Source: Haloarchaeobius sp. HME9146 (GTDB taxonomy: Archaea > Halobacteriota > Halobacteria > Halobacteriales > Natrialbaceae). From it: a stretch of DNA of 64,000 nt. A program made the position numbers and the translations under genes. Location: contig NZ_JAODVR010000002.1 in the NCBI RefSeq assembly GCF_025399835.1, forward strand, positions 558,001 through 622,000. Direction: 5' to 3'. Shown here piece after piece: positions 1 to 8,153 of the stretch; positions within the stretch are counted from its first letter, which is position 1, and every line of letters begins with the position of its first letter. The notes under the pieces were generated by a model. That model searched no databases. It worked only from the letters and a program-made list of their open reading frames with translations, and was not told the origin of the DNA.

Positions 1-1
1 C

Positions 2-1066
2 AACCCGGCTATCTTCGGCCAGAGCCCGAGCAACGTGCTCATCTTCGGGAAGACCGGGACTGGGAAGTCGCTGTGTGCCAAGTACGTCTCGAACCGGCTC
101 ACCGAGACCGCAGGCGAGGAGGGAGTCAACGCGGAGTACGCCTACGTCGACTGTGCGCAGGATTCGACCGAGACCCAGGCGGTCCAGACTATCGCGAAGT
201 CGCTGAACGACCCCGACGAGACCGACATCACCATCCCCGACAAGGGAATCAGCACCTCGACGTACTACAAGCGACTCTGGGTCATCCTGGACCAGCTCTA
301 CGACGTCTCGCTCGTCATCCTCGACGAGATAGACAAACTCGACAACGACGACATCCTCATGCAGCTCTCGCGCGCCGGTGAGGCGGGGAAGATAACCAAC
401 TGCAAGATCGGCGTTATCGGCATCAGTAACAAGATCAAGTACAAGGACCGGATGGACGAGCGCGTCAAGTCCAGCCTCTGTGAGCGAGAGTACGTGTTCC
501 CACCGTACGACGCCTCCCAGCTTCGCGAGATAATGAACGCGCGTCGCGACGCGTTCAAGAAAGGCGTTCTCGCCGACGGGGTCATCCCCCGGGCAGCGGC
601 CCTCGCGGCACGCGAACACGGTGACGCGCGCAAGGCCATCGACATGCTCCGGTACGCTGGCGAGATCGCCCAGTCGAAGGGTGCCGAGACCGTTCAGGAG
701 GGGTATGTGACAGAGGCCCGCGAACGCGCGGAGACCGACCGGTTCCGTGAACTCATCCGGGGGTCGACGCCGCACTCGCGGTACACACTCCAGGCGCTGA
801 CCGTGCTCTCACTGAACGAACCCGACGAGGGTGGCTTCCGGACCACGCGTATCTACGACATGTACGAGCAGATCTGCCGACAGGCCGGGACTTCTGCACT
901 CTCACTCCGGCGCGTTCGCGACCTGCTGAAGGAGCACGCATTCCTCGACATCATCGAGCAGTCCCGCCACAGCGGGGGTAGTGCGGAGGGCAGCTACACC
1001 GAGCATCAGCTACTCGAGGACCCGGAGGTCCTGCGGAAGGTGCTGACCGAGACGGAAGAGGAGTAG
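2..1066 (+). CDS. orc1: Orc1/Cdc6 family replication initiator, 5' truncated by window edge
   Basis: AAA+ origin-recognition protein that binds origin repeats and loads the MCM helicase. The reading frame is open from base 2, so the start lies upstream; roughly 50 residues are missing compared with the usual ~400. Visible: Walker A GKTGTGKS, Walker B VILDEIDKLD, a sensor-1 stretch ending GISN, and a C-terminal winged-helix region (from about SRYTLQALTVL) that in this family contacts DNA. An array of origin-box repeats begins about 140 bp downstream, so gene and origin are linked. Haloarchaea carry several orc1 paralogs, and which one this is cannot be told here. Confidence 0.95.
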   Translation, partial: NPAIFGQSPSNVLIFGKTGTGKSLCAKYVSNRLTETAGEEGVNAEYAYVDCAQDSTETQAVQTIAKSLNDPDETDITIPDKGISTSTYYKRLWVILDQLYDVSLVILDEIDKLDNDDILMQLSRAGEAGKITNCKIGVIGISNKIKYKDRMDERVKSSLCEREYVFPPYDASQLREIMNARRDAFKKGVLADGVIPRAAALAAREHGDARKAIDMLRYAGEIAQSKGAETVQEGYVTEARERAETDRFRELIRGSTPHSRYTLQALTVLSLNEPDEGGFRTTRIYDMYEQICRQAGTSALSLRRVRDLLKEHAFLDIIEQSRHSGGSAEGSYTEHQLLEDPEVLRKVLTETEEE

Positions 1067-1203
1067 TCTCTCGCGAATCTGTTCGTCTTCCGCTCGTCAT
1101 CGCGGACCTACTTTTCTTCGCCTCCCAGCCGACTTTCGGGGCGTTCTTCGACGGCACGGCAGCCGCCCGACAGTGGTCGTATCCGGCTCCCATCTGGGAG
1201 GTT

Positions 1204-1224
1204 GTTTCACCGGAAACGAGGTGT
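1204..1224 (+). repeat. ORB-like repeat 1
   Basis: GTTTCACCGGAAACGAGGTG followed by T. First of six direct copies and closest to the orc1 stop codon; putative Orc1 binding site. Confidence 0.75.
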
Positions 1225-1349
1225 GCGTGCCGCGGGGGCCCTGGGGCGGACCAGAAGGATACGACTACACGACAAGACGTCCGGGTCGCGTTTCTGCGCG
1301 CGCATCTCGCTCTCTTGATTCGAACCGCCGCTCTGGGGTTTCCGTGGCC

Positions 1350-1370
1350 GTTTCACCGGAAACGAGGTGT
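1350..1370 (+). repeat. ORB-like repeat 2
   Basis: Identical over 21 bp to repeat 1; putative Orc1 binding site. Confidence 0.75.
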
Positions 1371-1420
1371 GGTTGGGAGGTCTTGTCTTTTCGAGACAGT
1401 TTTCGCACAGGCCGCCCCGG

Positions 1421-1441
1421 ATTCCACCGGAAACACGGTGT
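1421..1441 (+). repeat. ORB-like repeat 3
   Basis: ATTCCACCGGAAACACGGTG plus T; core conserved, variable dinucleotide AC before GGTGT. Confidence 0.75.
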
Positions 1442-1467
1442 CTGCGGCCAGCGAGGCCGCAGTCCCG

Positions 1468-1488
1468 GTTCCACCGGAAACGCGGTGT
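1468..1488 (+). repeat. ORB-like repeat 4
   Basis: GTTCCACCGGAAACGCGGTG plus T. Starts 47 bp after repeat 3; the spacer before it is repeated before copy 5. Confidence 0.75.
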
Positions 1489-1515
1489 CTACGAACCAGC
1501 GAGGCCACAGTCTCG

Positions 1516-1535
1516 GTTCCGCCGGAAAATGGTGT
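1516..1535 (+). repeat. ORB-like repeat 5 (degenerate)
   Basis: GTTCCGCCGGAAAATGGTGT, one base shorter and with two changes in the core. It is probably a weaker site. Confidence 0.6.
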
Positions 1536-1595
1536 GTGCACCAGTCGGTACGGCTTCACACGACGGAATCTCCAGCCCCCCTGGAACCGGGTTCG

Positions 1596-1616
1596 ATTCC
1601 ACCGGAAACCCGGTGT
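1596..1616 (+). repeat. ORB-like repeat 6
   Basis: ATTCCACCGGAAACCCGGTG plus T; last copy, 56 bp before the start codon of the next gene. Confidence 0.75.
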
Positions 1617-1671
1617 CCCCCGGCCGCCGTCGACGGGTCTTTGTCGGTGGGTCGCGAGGGTTCCACCGAGC

Positions 1672-2475
1672 ATGGATGCGTCCCAGGAGGTCGAGTGTCC
1701 GGTCGAAGCGTGCTCGTACAGCGATGCGCCGGCGCTGGTGGCGACGCACGTCTCCAGCACCCACGACGGGGACCACGACTGGGCGGTCCTCCCCTACGAC
1801 GGCGCGAGGGAGTTCGTCGAGGCGGACAGGTCGGCGGAAGCCGAGACTGGCGAGGCAGCCGGGTCGAAACGTGAGGGAGTCGGCTCGAAACGTGAGGGAG
1901 TCGGCTCGGAACGTGAGGCAATTGATTCGGAAAGCGAGGCGGGCGGGCGAGGTGATGATAGCGGTCCAGCAGGCCACGGTCGTGACGAGGACCCCGTGGA
2001 GCTGGACGACGAATTCGTTGCGGTCGCCAGGGCACTGGCGGAACTCCTGGAGCGCCGGGACCTCACGACACTGGATGACGCGAGCGATCGTGACCTCGTC
2101 GACCTGTACACGCTCTTCTCGGAACTCGAAGGAGCTGCGGGAACTGCCAGAAAGCAGGTCCGCGATGCCCTCCTTCCGCAGGTCCCTGCGGACGGGACGC
2201 TCTCGAGTGAGTGTGGCGAGGTAGCCCGGTCGACCCGAGAACGCCGAACACTCCGGGACGAATCGACCGTGCTGACGGCGCTTGCGACCGCCGGCGTCTC
2301 GCCCCAGGAGGTCATGGGGGTCGATTCCGAGAAGGTCGAGGAGGTGGTCGAATCAGCCGACATCGACCCCTCCGAGGTGTTCGATGTGGAGCGGACGACC
2401 TACGTCAGGAAGGCCGGCGTGAACGAGGGGGCGCTGGCGCGATTGCTCGATGTCCAGGAAGACGAACGTGAGTAA
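1672..2475 (+). CDS. Origin-adjacent protein with N-terminal C2H2-like finger
   Basis: 267 aa, function unknown. The ATG at 1672 is chosen because the frame upstream runs through the origin repeats. The N-terminus reads ECPVEACSYSDAPALVATH and continues to a second His, which fits a C2H2 zinc finger (two Cys five apart, two His). A low-complexity linker with three 7-residue repeats (GSKREGV type) follows. The C-terminal ~140 residues (from LVDLYTLFSELEG) resemble the C-terminal half of the convergent gene at 2616-3554: shared LVDLY, an LRDE/LKRED segment, a GV..[DE]K[VL] stretch and a terminal helix with YV[RQ]K. The position beside the origin suggests a replication- or origin-associated role, but this is inference. 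Confidence 0.75.
   Translation: MDASQEVECPVEACSYSDAPALVATHVSSTHDGDHDWAVLPYDGAREFVEADRSAEAETGEAAGSKREGVGSKREGVGSEREAIDSESEAGGRGDDSGPAGHGRDEDPVELDDEFVAVARALAELLERRDLTTLDDASDRDLVDLYTLFSELEGAAGTARKQVRDALLPQVPADGTLSSECGEVARSTRERRTLRDESTVLTALATAGVSPQEVMGVDSEKVEEVVESADIDPSEVFDVERTTYVRKAGVNEGALARLLDVQEDERE
1864..1926 (+). repeat. Three in-frame 21-bp tandem repeats
   Basis: Units 1864-1884 and 1885-1905 are identical; 1906-1926 is diverged. Each encodes a seven-residue charged unit (SKREGVG) in the linker between the zinc finger and the C-terminal domain of the surrounding gene. Confidence 0.9.
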
Positions 2476-2615
2476 GCTCCGACGATTCGAGACAGCGAGC
2501 ACATGAGTGTCTGCGTGAACGAGGTCTCTAGGGGTGCGAAGTGTCTGTGCGAGCGAGAGTACTAGCGGCCGAACGTGTGAGGAAAAGGCGTGTGACAACG
2601 GTCCTTGTGCCGCCG

Positions 2616-3554
2616 TCAGCCGGCTGCGAGTAGTTCGTCGAGCCGGGACTCCAGTTCAGCGATCTCCTCACGGAGCGCGTCTGCCTCCTCGGACTGCAGG
2701 ACGGCGATTCTATCTTCGATACCCTGTAACCGATTCTGTTTCTTCGCGGATTCCGTGGCGGTCTTCTGGACGTATTCGAGCGTCTCGATGTCGTAGACGT
2801 CCTCTTCCTCGACATCGGTCGCCGCGACGACGACGTCGAGCTTGTCAGGAACGACCCCGAGTACCCATTTCCGGGGCACGTCGTGTTTATCCAGTTGGGA
2901 GAGGATTCTGTCCTCTCTCTTGAGGGAGCGAGCGTTGCGGCGCACGCGTGTAACCGTCCCGAACGGTCCGTGGAGCCGGTCCTCCGGCCCGATGTGGCCG
3001 AGCAGGGTCTCTCCGACCGCCTTCCGGAGGTCGTTCGCCCCGTGTTGGACGTCCGAGAGGAGAACGTAGAGGTCGACGAGGTCGTTGTCCGGAATGGTCT
3101 GGAACTCTGCGTCCTCGAAGCGGTCGAGCATATCTGCGAGCAAGAGCGTGTCGTCGTGGACGCGTTCGATGGGGGTCCGGATCTCCCAGCGCGGGCGCAG
3201 GAACGGAGTGTCGGTGTGTTCGCCTTCCTCGGACTCGCGGAGGGCGTCGGCCTGCTCGTCGTACACGTATCTGGGGGAGAGGCTCAACACGGCGACGTAG
3301 GGTTCGACACCTCGCGGGAGGTCGGCCAATTTGATGGCCGCGTCCTTGGTTCCGAGTCGGTCGTAGAGCACCGAGAACTGGTCCCTGGTGAGGGATTGCC
3401 GTTCGTCGGAGTCGAGGAACGACACGAGGAGACGCGCCGATTGGGCGGACTCGACGGTGAACGGCCGCTCCGAGTTCGGTGTCACGAGGACGGTATCCGG
3501 GTCGAGGGACTTACAGGTCTCCGAGAGCCGTTGCCATACGTCTGCGAATACCAT
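2616..3554 (-). CDS. Origin-adjacent coiled-coil protein, paralog of the 1672-2475 product
   Basis: 312 aa, function unknown. Two parts: an N-terminal ~130 residues without recognised motifs (contains DLPRGVEPYVAVLSLSPRYV) and a C-terminal domain sharing the LVDLY...LR/LKRED...YV.K pattern with the origin-side gene it converges on. The last ~45 residues (from KKQNRLQGIEDR) are heptad-like and probably form a coiled coil. The pair looks like an old duplication with different N-terminal additions. It has no enzymatic motif, and a role in origin architecture or segregation would be a guess. Confidence 0.75.
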   Translation of the reverse strand: MVFADVWQRLSETCKSLDPDTVLVTPNSERPFTVESAQSARLLVSFLDSDERQSLTRDQFSVLYDRLGTKDAAIKLADLPRGVEPYVAVLSLSPRYVYDEQADALRESEEGEHTDTPFLRPRWEIRTPIERVHDDTLLLADMLDRFEDAEFQTIPDNDLVDLYVLLSDVQHGANDLRKAVGETLLGHIGPEDRLHGPFGTVTRVRRNARSLKREDRILSQLDKHDVPRKWVLGVVPDKLDVVVAATDVEEEDVYDIETLEYVQKTATESAKKQNRLQGIEDRIAVLQSEEADALREEIAELESRLDELLAAG

Positions 3555-3643
3555 GAGGGACGTAGGGGGCGAGACGGAAAGAACGTGCTGCTGGTGGGGT
3601 TCGACCCGCCAGTTAAGTCGCCCGTCGGAGATGATATCTAGTG

Positions 3644-4513
3644 ATGTTCGACAGTATCCTCATCGGGACTGATGGCGCTGACGGAACGCGGAGCGCGATC
3701 GCTCACGGACTGGGTCTGGCTGAAACGTACGGCGCGACCGTCCACGCCCTGTCCGTCGTCGACACCAGCGCCCTCGCGCTCGACGATGACGGATACGACG
3801 ACGGCCCCGCGACCGACGTCCTTCGACAGCGAAGCAACCGTGCTGTCGAAGCAATCGAGCGGCAGGCGACGGACCGTGGTCTGACTGTCGTCCCCGCCGT
3901 AGCCTCGGGCAGGCCAGCCCGACAGATACTCCGGTACGCTGACGAGCACGACGTTGACCTCATCGTGATGGGGACCCGCGGGCGGAAAGGACTCGCGAGA
4001 CACGTGGTAGGGAGTGTCGCCGAATCCGTCATCAGTCGGTCGACCCACCCCGTCCTGACCTCCAGGGCGACGGTGACGCCGGTCGACCCGGTGTACGACG
4101 ACATCCTCCTCCCGACGGACGGCAGTACCCAAGCCGCCCGCGTGGCGGAGCACACCTTCGATATCGCGGCGCACTACGATGCCACGGTCCACGTATTCTC
4201 GGTCATCGACAGTTCACTCATCCAGTCACAGGAGTTGCTCGCGTCACTCGAATCAGAATCGGAGCACGCGGTCTCGGAGATGAAAGCACGGGCCAAACAG
4301 GCCGGTGCGGACGTGGTCACCCGGGTCTGGCGGGGCGAACCAGACCGCTGTATCACGACGTACGCTGAAGAGAAGGATATCGACCTCATCACGATGGGAA
4401 CACACAACCGACGGGGGCTGGATCGGTTCCTCACGGCGACGGTAACCGAGCGCGTCCTGCGGCGGGCTCCCTGCCCGGTGTTCTCTCTCCGCAGTGAGTC
4501 GGACAGGCCCTGA
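3644..4513 (+). CDS. Tandem-domain universal stress protein (UspA)
   Basis: 289 aa with two UspA domains. Each ends with the nucleotide-binding type motif: GTRGRKGLARHVVGSVAE near residue 115 and GTHNRRGLDRF near 260. Each begins with a beta strand leading to an Asp (ILIGTDG; ILLPTDG). ATG 3644 is preferred over the in-frame GTG 3 nt upstream. The protein is cytosolic and probably binds ATP, with a stress-related but unspecified role. It is the first of three Usp genes in the window. Confidence 0.9.
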   Translation: MFDSILIGTDGADGTRSAIAHGLGLAETYGATVHALSVVDTSALALDDDGYDDGPATDVLRQRSNRAVEAIERQATDRGLTVVPAVASGRPARQILRYADEHDVDLIVMGTRGRKGLARHVVGSVAESVISRSTHPVLTSRATVTPVDPVYDDILLPTDGSTQAARVAEHTFDIAAHYDATVHVFSVIDSSLIQSQELLASLESESEHAVSEMKARAKQAGADVVTRVWRGEPDRCITTYAEEKDIDLITMGTHNRRGLDRFLTATVTERVLRRAPCPVFSLRSESDRP

Positions 4514-4584
4514 CAAGTTCTCACCGGTTCTCGTCCGGTTATTGACCGACTTCCGCCAGGCTCTCGCCGGTTATTGACGGACAC

Positions 4585-6417
4585 TCACCACCGGACGCTG
4601 ATGTGTCGGCCATCGTCGATGGCGTCCTCAAGGCGCTCCCCCACGTCGCTCCCGCGCGAGACTCGAATCTCGCCCTCACGACCGGGGGTCGCGGTCAGCA
4701 GGTAGGTGTCGTCGACGAAGACGCTGGCGGTCTCACCGGTGGGGACCGGCGTCGGGAGGATGACGTGGTGTGGGGTGAACTCGGGCGAGACGGCCGTCTG
4801 GCTCTCGCTCTCGTCGGCCTCGACGGCGTCTTTCGGGCCCGGCCACTCCTCGTGGGTCCGAACGTCGATGTCGATGCCGAGGCGGTCCTCGACCGCCCTG
4901 ATCCGGTCTCCACCGGTACCGATGACGGCGGCGATGTCGCTCGAATCGACGTAGACGACGGCGCGGTCGTCGGACGAGAGGTCGACCACGACGTGGCCAC
5001 GGGCCATCGACCGTATCTCGCGTTCTATCTCGCGCCTGGCGAGTCGGGAGACACCCGTCTCTGGCTCGGGTTCGCCGGCGACCGGGACCGTGACGACCTG
5101 GCGGCTGAACAGGTAGAGCTCGTACGCCAGTGCTTCGGTCTCGAAGTCACGGACCGTGATGACGGGACGGGTGAGGTCCGCCGAGGTCATGCCTTCGGGC
5201 AGTTTGACCTCGGTTTCGATGTCGTAGACGGTCTCGATGCGCCCGTCCTCGACGTAGACGACGGTATCGACTATCTGTGGAATCATCCCGAACTCGATTC
5301 GGCCGACGAGGCGCTGGAGGGCGTCGATGGCCCGGGAGGCGTGGACGACACCGACCATGCCGACGCCAGCGAGGCGCATGTCCGCGAACACCCGGAAGTC
5401 ACTGGTCTTCCTGACCTCGTCGAAGACGGTGTAGTCCGGGCGGACCAACAGCAGGGAGTCGGCGGTCTTGTCCATGCGGCCGCCGAGGGCGGTGTACTGC
5501 GTGATTCCCGGGCCGACCTGGAGGTCGCGGGGCTTCTCCATCGTCTTCACCACGAAGTCGTTCTCCGCGAGGAACGTCGCGATGGCCTGTGCGAGCGTGG
5601 ACTTCCCCGCCCCCGGCGAGCCAGCGACAAGGACTCCCCGCTGGCGCTCCAGCAGCCGGGCTTCCAGCTCCTCGGCGTGTTCGTACTCGTCGAGGGAGGT
5701 CTGGACCAGCGCGCGAACCGCGGTTATCTCCCAGTCGTCACTGAACGGCGGACGGGCGATGGCGATGCGGTACGGCCCGAACTGGACGATCTGCATCCCC
5801 GGCTCGTCAATCTCGACGAACGCGTCGTCGCTGCGGCGAGCGCCATCGAGGATGTCGTGGGCGTACTCTTTGACCGCCTCGACGGCCAGTTCGTCGTCGC
5901 CGATGGGGCCGTACTGCATCTCGCCGACGGTGCCGCGTTTGGCCATCGGGCGGACGCCGGCTTTGAGGTGGACGCTCATCGTCTGATCGTCGAAGAACTG
6001 GGTGATCGGGAGTGCGAACGTCGGGACGTACGGCTCGACGTACTCGACAGTGATTCCACGGGCCTCGGCGACCCTGGCCTGGACGCGGTCGCTGGTGAAC
6101 AGGAGCGCGTCGTAGTCGGCCGCGACCTTCCTGATGATCGCGTCGTTCGTTCCGCTGTAACTGCTGCCACGACCGCTCTCAGCCGGTGGCGAATCGACGT
6201 ACTGGAACTCGATGCGGCCCTGGTCGGCAAGTTCGGCCAGCCGGTCGAGCTCGTCGAGGCCGTCCCAGCCGGTGTCTTTCCCCCGGTTCGCTTGCGATTC
6301 GAGCTCGTCGACGACGATGCCGGGAACGAACACGGCGACGTCTGCGAAGGCACCAGTTTCGACGCGGTCTGAGGTTCGACCGTCGACGACCACGCTCGTG
6401 TCTGGAACGACGTTCAT
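4585..6417 (-). CDS. PIN-domain / VirB11-like ATPase / KH-domain protein (PINc-VapC family ATPase)
   Basis: 610 aa archaeal fusion. The PIN domain comes first (DTSVVVDGR, acidic residues to ~130), which in other families is an RNase fold. A secretion-type ATPase follows with Walker A GSPGAGKSTLAQ (~residue 270) and Walker B VFDEVRK. A KH-like RNA-binding segment with GxxG loop (IGTGGDRI, ~480) and an acidic tail come last. RNA binding or processing powered by ATP is the likely role, but substrates are unknown. The chosen start MNVVPDTS matches the usual beginning of the PIN fold and has a TATA-like GGATATCC about 25 nt upstream. An in-frame ATG at 6483 would add 22 residues. Confidence 0.88.
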   Translation of the reverse strand: MNVVPDTSVVVDGRTSDRVETGAFADVAVFVPGIVVDELESQANRGKDTGWDGLDELDRLAELADQGRIEFQYVDSPPAESGRGSSYSGTNDAIIRKVAADYDALLFTSDRVQARVAEARGITVEYVEPYVPTFALPITQFFDDQTMSVHLKAGVRPMAKRGTVGEMQYGPIGDDELAVEAVKEYAHDILDGARRSDDAFVEIDEPGMQIVQFGPYRIAIARPPFSDDWEITAVRALVQTSLDEYEHAEELEARLLERQRGVLVAGSPGAGKSTLAQAIATFLAENDFVVKTMEKPRDLQVGPGITQYTALGGRMDKTADSLLLVRPDYTVFDEVRKTSDFRVFADMRLAGVGMVGVVHASRAIDALQRLVGRIEFGMIPQIVDTVVYVEDGRIETVYDIETEVKLPEGMTSADLTRPVITVRDFETEALAYELYLFSRQVVTVPVAGEPEPETGVSRLARREIEREIRSMARGHVVVDLSSDDRAVVYVDSSDIAAVIGTGGDRIRAVEDRLGIDIDVRTHEEWPGPKDAVEADESESQTAVSPEFTPHHVILPTPVPTGETASVFVDDTYLLTATPGREGEIRVSRGSDVGERLEDAIDDGRHISVRW

Positions 6418-6483
6418 ACTCGTAGATACGTCGTGCGTGAGGATATCCTGCGTGCTAGTGGTCCTATTGGGAGGATTCGACAT

Positions 6484-6534
6484 GCCGGGACTGGCTCGGG
6501 ACTTTTACCAAGGGGGGGTGTGTAGAGTCGCGGT
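6484..6534. promoter_or_regulatory. Divergent promoter region
   Basis: Only 51 bp separate the upstream ATG of the minus-strand ATPase from ATG 6535 on the plus strand. CTTTTA at 6502-6507 sits about 30 nt before 6535, as expected for a leaderless archaeal transcript. Read on the other strand, TAAAAG lies about 22-27 nt from 6483, so one AT-rich core could serve both directions. Confidence 0.5.
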
Positions 6535-6822
6535 ATGACCGACGACGTTCCGGCCGAAGTCCAGAAGTTAGCCGCGAAGATGGCATCCGAGTACGTGCAG
6601 TCCGAGTACGAGATCGCCCGCGCCCTGGCGCAGGCGGGCTCGCCGCTCACGCTCGAGGAACTGGTCGAGGAGACCGGGTACACAGACCGGACCGTGGAGA
6701 AACGCCTCGGGACGCTCGAGGACCGACTCGGTGGCGAGCCGCTCATCACTCGTGACGAGGAGGGCAACCCGAAACTGCATCCGATTCTCGCCCAGGCGAT
6801 CAAGAACGGGGCCGACGAGTAG
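6535..6822 (+). CDS. Small winged-helix-like DNA-binding protein
   Basis: 95 aa. The central part has the look of a helix-turn-helix: LTLEELVEETGYTDRTVEKR followed by a wing-like LGGEPLITRDEEGNP. It begins with amphipathic helices. No catalytic motif is present. It is probably a small transcriptional regulator conserved in haloarchaea, and it is transcribed divergently from the PIN-ATPase gene, which could be a target. The assignment rests on the HTH pattern alone. Confidence 0.7.
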   Translation: MTDDVPAEVQKLAAKMASEYVQSEYEIARALAQAGSPLTLEELVEETGYTDRTVEKRLGTLEDRLGGEPLITRDEEGNPKLHPILAQAIKNGADE

Positions 6823-7005
6823 CGCCGAACAGGGGCCAGGGAAGGCCAGGGAAGGCCACTGCTGGCTGTGGATGGGATAAGCCGTGACAGCGTGTGGCGG
6901 CCTCTGACGGGGTGGGCTATGCGACCTCTGCAGGGTGTGGCGGCATCATTCAGGATGAGCTACGCGGCCTCAGGTAACCGCTGACCACCACCGCGGGAGT
7001 CCCGG

Positions 7006-7365
7006 TCAGTCCTCGGGTTCGACCAGGTGTTCGTTCCCCCACTCCGCCATCTCCATGATGATGGCTTCCATCGAGTGGCCACGCTCCGTGAGGGAGTAGT
7101 GGACCCGGAACGGTTTCTCACTGATGACCTCGCGCGAGACGAGTGTCTTGTCTTCGAGGTCGTCGAGGCTGTCAGAGAGCACCTTGCTCGAGATACCGTC
7201 GACGTCCTCTTTCAGGGCGTTGAACCCGAGCGGGCCGTTGTTCAGGAGTCGGTGGATGATGACGGGATGCCACTTCTTGCCGATGAGCGAGGCCGTCGTC
7301 GTGACGGGACACCAGTCCTCGCCGGCACACCAGATCTCGAGTTTCCCTCCGTCGGATTCCTCCAT
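7006..7365 (-). CDS. HxlR-family transcriptional regulator
   Basis: 119 aa winged-helix regulator. Diagnostic pattern: CPVTTTASLIGKKWHPVIIH (first helices), LGFNALKEDVDGISSKVLS (recognition helix region), then the wing (EKPFRVHYSLTERG). Cysteines at residues 13 and 19 could respond to oxidation, as in other HxlR proteins. It lies 32 bp downstream of the redoxin-like gene on the same strand, so the two are likely linked in redox control. Confidence 0.9.
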   Translation of the reverse strand: MEESDGGKLEIWCAGEDWCPVTTTASLIGKKWHPVIIHRLLNNGPLGFNALKEDVDGISSKVLSDSLDDLEDKTLVSREVISEKPFRVHYSLTERGHSMEAIIMEMAEWGNEHLVEPED

Positions 7366-7397
7366 AGCCTCCTATTCGAGTTCGTATCGTAAGTAGG

Positions 7398-7919
7398 TTA
7401 CTGGCAGAAACCCGATTCGGCGGCCGGGTTCGAGATCATTCGAGCGCGTCGAGAAGGTCGTCCGGGGGTCGGGCGGTCGGCCGGCATCGACCCCTTGTGC
7501 GTGAACGTCGGCTCCAGGAAGTCACTGGTCGCGTCGAGAACCAGTGCGACGGGCATCCGGCCGATGAAGTCGTGCAGCGACCCGAGCGGGCCGAACCGGA
7601 CGGACTGACCGAATCGGTCCCCGAGGCGTGCGTCTGGGTCGGCGAGAAGCGGATACGGGATGTCGTCGACAAGCCAGTCTTCGGTCCTGTCGGCCGGTTC
7701 GGGAAGGACGACCACTACCTCGGCGTTCGCGGCTTCGAACTCGCCGTAGCGGGCTGCAAGGTCTCGTGCCTGCTGGCGACACTTCGGACAGTGGTAGTCC
7801 CGCATCAAGATGACGACCAGGGAGTCGACGGCGGGCTGGTCGGCGATCGATTCGAGTGAGAGGCGGTCACCACCCTCACCGGCGTTATGCAGTTCGATGT
7901 CGTCCGTTTCGAGACTCAT
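7398..7919 (-). CDS. Peroxiredoxin/redoxin-like protein with frameshifted C-terminus
   Basis: Thioredoxin-fold protein of the AhpC/TSA-like class. It has a CPKC redox motif at residues ~42-45 after the strand VVILMRDYH, a VVVVLPEP strand and the typical PYPLLADPDARLGDRFG segment. As read, the frame continues 173 aa with an unlikely basic tail (GRPSRRARMISN). Dropping one G from the G5 run at 7464-7468 gives instead PDDLLDALE and a stop at 7436, which looks like a natural C-terminus. The catalytic part is intact either way. It is either a sequencing error or a recent frameshift. Confidence 0.8.
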   Translation of the reverse strand: MSLETDDIELHNAGEGGDRLSLESIADQPAVDSLVVILMRDYHCPKCRQQARDLAARYGEFEAANAEVVVVLPEPADRTEDWLVDDIPYPLLADPDARLGDRFGQSVRFGPLGSLHDFIGRMPVALVLDATSDFLEPTFTHKGSMPADRPTPGRPSRRARMISNPAAESGFCQ

Positions 7920-8153
7920 ACGACAGGCGAGGAGGACGGGAGACTAACGGGTTCGGGGCTCTGGTGAGGGCAATACACGAATCGCGAAGCTTGAAGTACA
8001 ACCGACCGGCCGATGCCTCAGAAACAGGTGACTGCGGGCCTGAAACCTCAATATATCGCCGTTGAGAGAGATATACACAGCCGACCTATACTACACGTTG
8101 GTCGTCGGTTTCGTGACGGTAACACCGCCACGACCTGGCCAGCGGAGCCCACC

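Larger units (their letters stand above)
1067..1671. other. Candidate replication origin (oriC) with six direct origin recognition boxes
   Basis: Non-coding 605 bp between orc1 and the next gene. It holds six same-strand copies of a ~21 bp repeat with core CACCGGAAAC and tail GGTGT, at 1204, 1350, 1421, 1468, 1516 and 1596. Known haloarchaeal/archaeal ORB elements have a very similar core followed by a G-rich tail. There is a short hairpin TGTCT/AGACA at 1384-1398 in the most AT-rich stretch (1381-1411), which could be part of an unwinding element. No inverted copies are visible; these may lie upstream of orc1, outside the window. Orc1 adjacency makes origin function likely but it is inferred. 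Confidence 0.8.

Noticed and set aside
1315-1671. N-terminal extension of the origin-adjacent gene
   Set aside because: The open frame runs through three or more ORB repeats and has no protein-like features; ATG 1672 fits better.
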